Part shown: in pieces, positions 45,601 to 52,511 of the stretch
Layout of the letters: each line of letters begins with the position of its first letter
How positions within the stretch are numbered: the stretch's first letter is position 1
Notes under the pieces: model-generated
The model's database searches: none
Told to the model about the DNA's origin: nothing
The model's input: the letters and a program-made list of their open reading frames with translations, nothing else
From: Ruegeria sp. AD91A
Lineage (GTDB): Bacteria; Pseudomonadota; Alphaproteobacteria; Rhodobacterales; Rhodobacteraceae
Direction: 5' to 3'
Length of the DNA stretch: 64,000 nt
Assembly: GCF_003443535.1 (NCBI RefSeq)
Contig: NZ_CP031946.1
Location: forward strand, 2,170,001-2,234,000
Program-made: the position numbers and the translations under genes

Positions 45601-45641
45601 CCCCCGAGCGATGTTTCGGAAGTTTCTGTCCTGTCGTTCAT
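42615..45641 (-). CDS. Large unknown protein, about 1008 residues
   Basis: The ATG at 45641 (GAGG 8 nt upstream) is preferred over an in-frame extension to 45674. The protein is soluble-looking without a signal peptide. It appears to have an N-terminal domain with Pro-rich loops (1-220), a coiled-coil-like helical region (about 225-330), a basic patch (TRRRKASWTVREERTVLER), and a domain with WHVYHHPLPAIFP. Then comes TLAPGENREIRLTQIYEEET, leading into a Ser/Thr/Asn-rich section (about 545-680), a Glu/Ala-rich linker near 770 and a C-terminal helical part (RLRAARVQREQSEAQLSLAQ). I do not recognise a family. It is coupled to the 418-residue gene. Secretion-related, surface or phage-like structural roles are all unproven. 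Confidence 0.7.
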   Translation of the reverse strand: MNDRTETSETSLGGLPVLPGDPVPTRLDVLGKASTENQILSRKLDLFLPTGLDTAPPTLSFDRLRDVPIRWDQVLGTIAEDPKLPASGAALRTFFESSWFGTPMAEVTQDDVTRVLENKWAFVLTPPEDPEDTPPQVFYRAADDGSQAVPVTQGSLLRHGTSGRMYLIEAAPKAIPQATAQDATGTGPTAPAPVLFTDVDSYETFWSKRAVTLHLLASSEADLAGLVSTYEEIDMRAQFIERRYAELKILKELADAKSARAEAALNSSLDDTTLLLDPDQAAQFEPLYLEAKLEPYRIDQQLRKLQEDAAAMGYVLFIGNASAVAEEVPDGSSITAEDGKLYTTRRRKASWTVREERTVLERAGNLVDETLRTLVNPFRTPKVKRVQRYKFSRESRIVTDYIPVDTGFDPMIARRFALESEGAEVFVCRETPAGYQTEDGQFLSDIMARCAADEDFRRRAVVMIPGYEQSVSVEKPIVAWHVYHHPLPAIFPTGLTRLSVNEALSYRLAWKGAELGELVSTITLAPGENREIRLTQIYEEETSTRETRTSVAELTKKNRTDISTEMEQMTQFDNELNVWGNTSGGTSETAGPPFIRSEYAAGASNTLKVFTQSLNKIARKASASVNQRTKTTVTTDSSHKISTQNSETTVIQLSNINEGRSLNLVFNRLYNRFETGLFLEDLRFSVTTGVELIAGSGLYEQRSYRLGEIRALLEDVAAAPLPFDMNAQGIEAYLSSILDLILAQLSAEYLTPPDEGTQTPRLGSAPGEEEEVLPEDAASAAAVDAAPELRALAYAARQKLRDGMTPDAPPLKGGALGADLPSALSDRIGMIEDLAATLNTTSLPVGGAGSADLLVASEGLYMDSMVGARPATEPYSEEMRAQEIRLRAARVQREQSEAQLSLAQATRIAGQARVVGGNSIIGVLLSQDGRSLVLSLSLPLSPAQWALVIAGKVESRARIDPSQRGRTMISVDLSAVSVAARNRMKKNAQLMNDVSLRDLKTEDEIFPT

Positions 45642-46808
45642 GGCAATCGCCTCTCTTTGAATCAAGCAAAGCACGCGGATACACCGCTCAGGGCCTTCAA
45701 AATTGGTCCAGCCTCTGGCCGACTATAGTCAGATATCTCGAACCAAAGGGAATAAATCTGGGCGCATGATTGCACCACCGTCCGGACCGCGAAGACGCAT
45801 TATAGACGTACCGGCCTTCATCGCGCGTTTGGACGCGCAAATGCGAGGCTGCAAGATGCTGTAAACTTAGATTGCGGCAGCTACACGCTCCAAAAATTCT
45901 CTTATGGCCCGCATGGCCTCGTCGGACTTGTCTGGGACATACGAGAATGTTTTTACGGGAAGCTGCCATTGGCGCGTTCGCGGCGAAGGCTCAATTTGTC
46001 CGCATTGCGGTCTTCGTCGATCCGGATTTCGATCGGCGGGTTTCGCGACCGCCGCATGAATTGCGGCGTCATAACAAACCGCGTACGTCGCAGTATGGGT
46101 GTTATGTGAAGCGATCCCTGATTGTATCATCACCCACGCTGTCTCTCACCACTCCAACGACCCATATCATAGATTCCCTGTTTCTTCATACGACGTATGA
46201 AAGCAAGGTAGTTACCCGAAGCACAGTTCAGGCAAAAGGTCGACGAGCTAAGATGCCAACTAGGAATCGAAGACAGGGAGCACGGCTATATTTTTGTCGA
46301 TGACCAGCCTTGCAACTACGCACCGTACAATATGATGCTATCGTCTTTATCCGATTACTTCGGTGCATCAAAACTGGCCATGGAATTAAGACTGAAGCGA
46401 ATGGCTCTGGTAACAGATCATCGTACCAATAGCCGCCTATCGAAAACTGTTTCAAGCGGTGCTTAGTCAATATCCGTACTTGGTGAACTTCTGCAAAATC
46501 AGTCGTTTGAGCCCTGATCCGCCATTTCCGATCCATCTGGATGCTGTGTGTTCAGTCGGCAGGTCCCAGCCCTAAGCCGACATTCAAATCCGAACTTTGC
46601 AATTCCAGTTGTGCGGACAGGAGCCGCCCGAAGATGGTGCAGCGAGATCAATGTCAGCTGTTCAGTCGAGAGGCGGCATCACTTGCGGCGCTGCGGCGCA
46701 TCTTCCCCGAAACGGTGGTTGAAATAGCACAACCGGGTTGGAAAGAATAACTATCCTATGCGAGCGATTTCACTGTCCACCCGCTCGTGCAGGAGACGGT
46801 GGCCACCT
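45642..46808. other. Long gene-poor stretch with remnants
   Basis: This stretch of about 1.17 kb between the large unknown gene and the broken hydrolase has only short frames without ribosome sites. One remnant (45867-46072) can be pieced together and is listed separately. No transposase, tRNA or attachment-site repeat could be identified. Confidence 0.4.
45867..46072 (-). pseudogene. Frameshifted C-terminal gene fragment, unknown family
   Basis: On the minus strand one frame reads RNPPIEIRIDEDRNADKLSL and stops; the adjacent frame continues as VKTFSYVPDKSDEAMRAIRE and FLERVAAAI before a stop at 45867. Adding one base near 45960 would join them into a protein-like 69-codon stretch. It looks like the end of a decayed gene. 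I do not recognise the family. Confidence 0.3.
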
Positions 46809-47516
46809 TCAAATTGCGGACATTAGCATTCGGGCCAAGTCGTCAGGCCTATCGATCATCACGTGGTGCCCGAATAGCACCGAAATCACCGTCCACCCCG
46901 ACTGATGCTGATATCGCTCGAAAAACGGTTGGCCAAGCCTTGGGACTCAGCCGGTGGCATAGATGTCGGTCCGCTTTAACACCTTGGTTTCGCCGCTCAC
47001 CAGTTGCATCGGTTGCCCAAATGTCTTGTGTGGTTGCGCGACATTTCGGCGGTCCACCCACGCACAGTCTGCTCCATTCACTGAAAAAGCCTCCGCCGGG
47101 CCCGGCGCGACTTTGCCATCGACGGCACTATCACGAAGCCCTGCCGCGATATCCGCGGGCAAAACGTCCAAGGCCGCCTGCCCATCGCCCGGCACGAGCG
47201 CATCAAGGTACACAAGTGATCGAACGTGGTTGGGTGCTCTATCCGCCACTCCGGTGACAACCATGCCGCCATAGCTATGACCGCACAAAACAATGTCAGA
47301 GAGTTCTTCGCACCTGATTACCCCAAGGACATCCTAGATATGCATGGCCAGATCTGTTTCGTCACTCACTAGGTGAGCGCGTTCATCCAACCCTGTCAGT
47401 GCCGGGGTGAAAACGTCGTAGCCCTCCCTGCGCAGAAGGGCTGCTACGCGAGCCCAGCACCATCCCCCTTGCCACGCTCCGTGGACCAATACAAATGTCG
47501 CCAAAACTCGCCTCAC
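46809..47516 (-). pseudogene. Alpha/beta hydrolase with two in-frame nonsense codons
   Basis: One minus-strand frame of 236 codons encodes a whole small alpha/beta hydrolase of the plant-esterase-like type (SABP2/MES style): VLVHGAWQGGWCW (oxyanion region), CGHSYGG (nucleophile Ser) and GHHVMIDRPDDLA (catalytic His). It is interrupted by TAG at 47334-47336, where family members have Gln or similar (LAMHI-stop-DVLGV), and by TGA at 46947-46949, where a Trp codon fits (YATG-stop-VP). No frameshift is needed. Two separate stops make a sequencing error unlikely, so this is a true pseudogene of fairly recent origin. Confidence 0.85.
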
Positions 47517-47724
47517 TCCGTCGATACTGCAATGACAGTAGATTCACTAGGGCCGCTTCGTTCACAGCATCGTTTGAACTTGATCTCCTGCATATACACA
47601 CTGCTCTCGAACCATCCAATCAAATGGCAATAAAAAAATCATAAACTACGATTTGATTATACATTATGTATGAGTATCCTCCCACATAGAGACAGCATAT
47701 AGCGCGAAGCCGCAGGAGGTATTG

Positions 47725-49350
47725 GTGGGTCACGTTAAGTCGTTAGTCGCGATTTCGCTAACTGCATTGGCAATAATCTTCCCCAACCCAAGCGTCGCAA
47801 ACGAGATCTCACAGCAGATTGCTGCTCTACTCGATGCAAAGTTGGGCGTGAGTAGCACGCTGCCTGACAGCAAGAGCTTGGATGCTGAAATCCTAGTGCC
47901 GCGTTTTTACGAAGAGAGGGACTTCACTCCTGCGTGGAAACGCGATGTATTGTCGGACGAACTCTTTGATGAGTTGGATAGAGCAATAGAACAGGGATTC
48001 AGACCAGATGACTTTGACTTAGCGGAGCTTCAAGCCGCATTTAAGGCCGCCCAAAGTGGGGATGTCTCCAATCAAGCATTGTTCGATATTCTGGCAACTG
48101 ACGCTGCAGTGAAACTGGTTCATCATTTGGTGTTTGGGAAAGTCGACCCAAATGCACTGGACGACGATTGGAACTTCTCAAAACCGGTAATTCAACAAGA
48201 CCCAGCCGTTGTCCTGAATCAGTTTCTTCAAGGTGAAGGTTTTAGCGCGTTAATCGAACGCATCGATATCGACAATGCGCAGTATACGATGCTTGTCGAA
48301 GCACTGAGTAAGTATAGGGCCATTGCTTTACAGGGCGGTTGGACCAATGTTCCGGATGACACCGTTCTTAAACCAGAAATGGTAGATCCTGCCCTCGCTA
48401 AGCTGCGCGAAAGGTTGGCGGCAGAAGGCTACGTTGAATCAAGCGGTTCTTCTGAAGACGGCGAAAACGGCATAGACCCATCTTGGGTTTACGACGATAA
48501 CTTGGTGAAATTAGTCAAATCCTTTCAGAGTCGACATGGATTAGAAGCCGATGGGGTCATCGGCGGTAAGACGTTCGCATCGCTCAACAAACCGGTAGAG
48601 GATCGCATAAACAAGCTGCGTCTCAGCTTGGAACGTGGCCGCTGGCTTATGCGGGAAGTCGACGACGAATTCGTGCTGGTGAACATTGCAGGAGCCCGCA
48701 CATATTTGGTCACATCGGATGGCACGCTTTGGACCACTAGGTCAATCACAGGGTCAGCCTACCGAAAGACCCCGGTGTTCCGAGATGAAATTGAGTACAT
48801 GGAATTCAATCCCACCTGGACCGTTCCCGCCTCGATTTTTCGTAAAGACAAACTTTCGCGCATCCGCAAGGATCCAGCCTATCTGACACGCAACAACTAT
48901 GTCGTTCGGAACAAGGATGGCCAGACAATCCCCGCAAACGCTGTAAACTGGGGGGCGAAGAACCCCGGCGTGACCTTGGTTCAGCAGCCGGGCCCAGACA
49001 ATGCGCTGGGTTTGGTTAAGTTCATGTTTCCAAACAAGTACGCTGTATACTTGCACGACACAAATGACAAAACCCTTTTTGACCGAAACGAGAGAAATCT
49101 CAGTTCCGGCTGCGTTCGTCTTGAATATCCATTCGAGTTCGCGAGCCTTCTGATGGAGGGAGAGCCAGATTGGAGTCGACAGAAGATGCAGTCCATTTTG
49201 GATAGCGGAAAGACAACGCGCGTTGATCTACCTGAGCCAATGCCGGTTCTTTTGACATACTGGACAGCGTGGGTCGAAGACGGGGTCGTTCATTTCCGCG
49301 AGGACCCATACGAACGGGATGCTCGTATCCTGGCAGCATTGGACCGATGA
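47725..49350 (+). CDS. L,D-transpeptidase of the YcbB/LdtD type
   Basis: The GTG at 47725 is 5 nt after AGGAGG; a TTG at 47722 is too close to it. The product is 541 residues, with a signal peptide (about 1-25, ending SVANE), an N-terminal scaffold domain with the FYEERDFTPAWKRD element, a peptidoglycan-binding domain (LVKSFQSRHGLEADGVIGGKT, about 255-275) and a YkuD catalytic domain. The catalytic Cys463 is in the motif SSGCVRLEYP, with the upstream His in YLHDTNDK. It makes 3-3 cross-links in peptidoglycan or attaches lipoproteins in the periplasm. It is low in GC compared with core genes and stands alone in the accessory region. Confidence 0.93.
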   Translation: MGHVKSLVAISLTALAIIFPNPSVANEISQQIAALLDAKLGVSSTLPDSKSLDAEILVPRFYEERDFTPAWKRDVLSDELFDELDRAIEQGFRPDDFDLAELQAAFKAAQSGDVSNQALFDILATDAAVKLVHHLVFGKVDPNALDDDWNFSKPVIQQDPAVVLNQFLQGEGFSALIERIDIDNAQYTMLVEALSKYRAIALQGGWTNVPDDTVLKPEMVDPALAKLRERLAAEGYVESSGSSEDGENGIDPSWVYDDNLVKLVKSFQSRHGLEADGVIGGKTFASLNKPVEDRINKLRLSLERGRWLMREVDDEFVLVNIAGARTYLVTSDGTLWTTRSITGSAYRKTPVFRDEIEYMEFNPTWTVPASIFRKDKLSRIRKDPAYLTRNNYVVRNKDGQTIPANAVNWGAKNPGVTLVQQPGPDNALGLVKFMFPNKYAVYLHDTNDKTLFDRNERNLSSGCVRLEYPFEFASLLMEGEPDWSRQKMQSILDSGKTTRVDLPEPMPVLLTYWTAWVEDGVVHFREDPYERDARILAALDR

Positions 49351-49576
49351 GCAAAAAATACGCGGCGCGCGAGAATCAAATTATGTGCCCATCTAGTCCA
49401 GCAGATTGGCAAACGCCGAATTGCAGATAGACAAAACGGCGTAGGCGACGACAGAGGGATTCCATGCGCGGCAATGCTTCTTTTTCTATGTCACAAGGCT
49501 TTGTCAGCACCAGCCTTCTGGAGTTGGCAGGGCTTGGTATTTTCCCTTGGCTTTTTTCAGAGGAACTCCGCCAAGG

Positions 49577-49875
49577 TTACACGGACACAACATGCGTTGT
49601 GGCTCCAATTAACATCGAAGCCAGCCGGGTAATGGCACGGTCCAAACCGGGCCAACGCGAATCTTCCAGCCGGCGCAACCTGTCTTGCTCCTGCTGCGCG
49701 CTGGCTGATCCCGGACCACCCAACGATACCTGGGCTGGGCCTCCAGTTTCGCCTGAGCAGAATTTTCCTGGTCATCAGCAGCACCGCCAGATAATGCAAA
49801 GGCGCTCAATAATGCAGTGGCAAGGGTCGGTCGTGGTGGAAAGTACGATCTCTGGTGCGACAAACCTCCAATCAC
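49577..49875 (-). pseudogene. Frameshifted small exported protein remnant
   Basis: A minus-strand frame reads TLATALLSAFALSGGAADDQ, a signal-peptide-like start, then NSAQAKLEAQP. Protein-like sequence continues in another frame as SASAQQEQDRLRRLEDSRWP and LDRAITRLASMLIGATTH. One shift near 49735 would join them. It is probably a decayed gene. It lies just after a further short frame ending VALERVYEIKAVEDVK at 49872, which is in a different frame from the amidohydrolase piece and may be the tail of a third lost gene. Confidence 0.4.
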
Positions 49876-49951
49876 TTTACATCTTCCACAGCCTTAATTT
49901 CGTAAACACGTTCCAGCGCCACAGCCATGTCGGAGCTGCTCATCAATTCGA

Positions 49952-50584
49952 CTAGCTGAGGTTCCGGCGCGCGGCCGTACTGACTTCGTCTACGCGGTCC
50001 GCAAAGACCGCGAGATTGAGTTCTTCCACCTGTGCGACGGGGCCACCTTCAGCCTGGGCACGAGGGCTGCGCCAGTCCGTGTGACCAGATTGTGGGCCGA
50101 TGCACGCACCGCTCGAGTAAATCCGTGGCCCGACAAGGATATCCTGATCGATCAGCTTTTTCATCGCATCGCCTTGGCCACAGGAATCGCGAACCGTTGT
50201 GTATCCATCTATAAGGTAGTCACGCGCGTTTGCGACCGCCATCGAGCCGACGCCGTCCCAATTCGCATATTCCGCGCCGCCAAAGCTTGTGAATAGACCG
50301 GTAAGGTTCAGGCGGACGTGGCTGTCGATCAGCCCGGGCATCAATGTGCGACCACCTCCATCCACAACCGTCGCGCCAGGCGCGTCGATGGCCTCGGTGG
50401 TAACTTCTTTGATCAAGTTGCCTTCAACCAGAACGCTGGCGTTCTCGATCCGCGCCTCCTTTACTCCGTCAAAGACATGGACGTTGGTGAACAGGGTTTG
50501 CGGCAGCGTATCCTGTGCAAACTTGGCAGTGGCCGTGCAAAATACCGGGCTCGCGACGGCAGCCGTCTTTGTCGAAATACTCAT
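49952..50584 (-). pseudogene. Amidohydrolase, N-terminal piece
   Basis: This frame encodes about 200 residues of an imidazolonepropionase-like amidohydrolase (metal-dependent hydrolase): an N-terminal signal-like region, TNVHVFDGVKEARIENASVL, LMPGLIDSHVRLNL, where family members have PGLIDxHxH (the second His is Arg here, His-Val-Arg), and SGACIGPQSGHTDWRSP with the metal-binding His region. It stops abruptly after VDEVSTAARRN, where a full protein would go on for about 200 more residues with the remaining ligands. The loss of the C-terminal half and the altered His make it non-functional. Confidence 0.7.
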
Positions 50585-50646
50585 GTCCTTCTCTCCCTTA
50601 GAATTTAGTGCGCCGGGTGCCGAGGTAAGTTCACCCCACGCGACAC

Positions 50647-51147
50647 TCAGTCGAGTGTGTTCTTGTAGATCACGCCATCTTTCATGATCAGATCGAAGTT
50701 GTTCTCGTAGTCCGTCATGATCAGGGCATCCTCGACCGGGTTTCCGTCGACCAGCAGAATGTCGGCATAGGCACCTTCGGCAATCACGCCCAACGGACCC
50801 TCGGGATAGGGATTGAGTCTACCCGACAAGGCCAACAACTCACCGGCCTTCGAAGTCGCCTGGACCAGCACTTCGTAGGACGACCATTCCTCGAGGCGGT
50901 ACTGGAATTCATCGTTCTGTTTGGTGAGTGCCGTAGGGTCCCCGATAATCTCGGTGGCAAAGGCGACCTTTTCGATGCCGGACTCTTTCAGAAGTTCTAT
51001 CTGGTTTCTGGCTCCAGCCTGAGTATCCCTCTTAACTGATGCTGCTGACCGCTTCAGTGATCGTAGAGCCAAAGCTCGAAAGCTATTTAGACTCCGCGCG
51101 CAACACAGGGCACTTTTAGTGGAATGAGAAATTCGCCATGCAACCAA
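50647..51147 (-). pseudogene. Amidohydrolase, C-terminal piece
   Basis: From about 51030 down to 50647 this frame encodes the C-terminal ~125 residues of an amidohydrolase of the same family: GARNQIELLKESGIEKVAFA, ATSKAGELLALSGRLNPYPE, VIAEGAYADILLVDGNPVED and a terminal FDLIMKDGVIYKN. The first ~39 residues (Arg/Ser-rich) do not look like the family and mark a junction. The piece is upstream of the N-terminal piece, so the two are not simply one gene broken in place. A tandem pair with a deletion between, or a circular-type rearrangement, would explain the order. Confidence 0.7.
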
Positions 51148-51200
51148 ATGAGCGTTCGAAGCAGAAACAATAAAAGCTGTTGTGACGTTTGTTCCGCAGT

Positions 51201-51824
51201 TTAGAACAACTGCTTCTCTTTTGCCAGTAGTGCGGCTTGCGTTCGATTGGAAACGCCCAGTTTTGCCAGCACGTTTTTTACATGCAGCTTTACCGTGACC
51301 TCTTGGATTTCCAGATTTCGAGCAATTTCTTTGTTGGAAAGGCCGTTGCAGAGCTGTTCCAGCGTTTGCATCTCCCGGCCGGACAGGGTGGCAAAAACGC
51401 CAGATGACTCCACTGGCTCATCTGCTTGTCCGAAATCAAAGGGAAAATACCGTTCGCCTGACAGTACAAACTTGATGGCGTTGACTAGCGACACGGCTTT
51501 CAACGACTTGGGAATAAACCCGTTTGCACCGTTCTCCATTGCCTTGTTGGCAACCTCTCGGTTAGCGACACCTGACATCAGTGCAACCTTAGTCGCAGGA
51601 AAGGCCTGACGGGCGCGACTGAGGCCATTCAGGCCGTCCATTCCCGGCATGTGATAGTCGAGGATCAGCAGATCGATGGAATCCAGACCGCGCATCAATT
51701 CCAACGCTTCTTCCAAATTGGCAGCGGTTTGGACTTTGAAGTCGTCTACGGTTTCCAGATAGGCCGCGATTGTATCGCGGACCAGATCATGGTCGTCAGC
51801 TAACAGGATATTAGGCATGTCCAC
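51201..51824 (-). CDS. NarL/LuxR-type response regulator
   Basis: This 207-residue protein has a receiver domain (acidic pair in LLADDHD, phosphoacceptor Asp56 in LLILDYHMPGMDG, Lys in FIPKSLKA) and a C-terminal LuxR helix-turn-helix (LSGREMQTLEQLCNGLSNKE, VTVKLHVKNVLAKLGVSNRT). It acts as a phosphorylation-controlled DNA-binding dimer. It diverges from the exported protein and hybrid histidine kinase genes with 149 bp between, so it is the probable output of that kinase. The start codon may be GTG 51824 or ATG 51818. Confidence 0.93.
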   Translation of the reverse strand: MDMPNILLADDHDLVRDTIAAYLETVDDFKVQTAANLEEALELMRGLDSIDLLILDYHMPGMDGLNGLSRARQAFPATKVALMSGVANREVANKAMENGANGFIPKSLKAVSLVNAIKFVLSGERYFPFDFGQADEPVESSGVFATLSGREMQTLEQLCNGLSNKEIARNLEIQEVTVKLHVKNVLAKLGVSNRTQAALLAKEKQLF

Positions 51825-51973
51825 AGTGTCCTTACGCTGAACGCATTCACAACCAAAAAATCAGGCCAAAACATGACAGAACTATACTTTGGTATAGTTG
51901 CCTATGCCAATGCTCTGATGACCGTGGGGGATCAATAGTTATAACCCAGTTTACCTGACCCGGAGTCTATTCA

Positions 51974-52468
51974 ATGGCACAAAAACACTACTCGCGGATT
52001 TACATCGTGCTGTTCATGCTATTGCTGAGTTTAGTCACTCCGGCCACAGCTCGGGCAGAGATGACGTTGGAGGTAACAACATCAGGCTCTAACTCCGCAA
52101 CCGTCGAATTCAGCCTTCAAGATCTTGACGCAATGGACCAGGTGACATTCAGCACCTCAACGATCTGGACAGATGATAAAGTTACGTTCTCGGGGGTGCC
52201 GTTAAAAGCCCTGCTAACCGAATTGAACACAAACGGCACCAGTATCGAAATGGTGGCCTTGAACGATTACAAGGTCACGATGCCACTGGCGGAACTTGAA
52301 AACGACGCTCCGATCATCGCCACTCGCATGGATGGCGAAACGATGTCTGTTAGGGACAAGGGGCCGTATTGGGTTGTTTTCCCATACGATCAGGATCCCA
52401 AATACCGGGCTGAAACGATCTACACGTTCAGCATATGGCAGCTTAAGCATTTGAAAGTCGTAGATTAA
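51974..52468 (+). CDS. Exported sulfite-oxidase-fold-like protein without cysteine
   Basis: This 164-residue protein has a signal peptide (LFMLLLSLVTPATARAEM). The mature part resembles the oxidoreductase molybdopterin-binding fold: STSTIWTDDKVTFSGVPLKALLTEL, MVALNDYKVTMPLAELEND, and a C-terminal WVVFPYDQDPKYRAETIYTFSIWQLKHL. In catalytic members a cysteine binds the molybdenum, but this protein has no cysteine at all. It is therefore probably a ligand-binding or sensory relative rather than an enzyme. It lies 43 bp before the hybrid kinase start and likely feeds signals to it from the periplasm. Confidence 0.72.
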   Translation: MAQKHYSRIYIVLFMLLLSLVTPATARAEMTLEVTTSGSNSATVEFSLQDLDAMDQVTFSTSTIWTDDKVTFSGVPLKALLTELNTNGTSIEMVALNDYKVTMPLAELENDAPIIATRMDGETMSVRDKGPYWVVFPYDQDPKYRAETIYTFSIWQLKHLKVVD

Positions 52469-52511
52469 CACGCGGAGTGTGCTTACGGTGACCTCAAGCA
52501 GGAGGTTGCAA

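Noticed and set aside
46101..46115. 15-base identity (TTATGTGAAGCGATC) with 61191-61205
   Set aside because: A match of this length between two places in 64 kb is expected by chance, and the flanks differ.
49464..49955. 163-codon plus-strand frame in the remnant region
   Set aside because: It has no convincing ribosome site and lies opposite pieces that read as protein on the minus strand.
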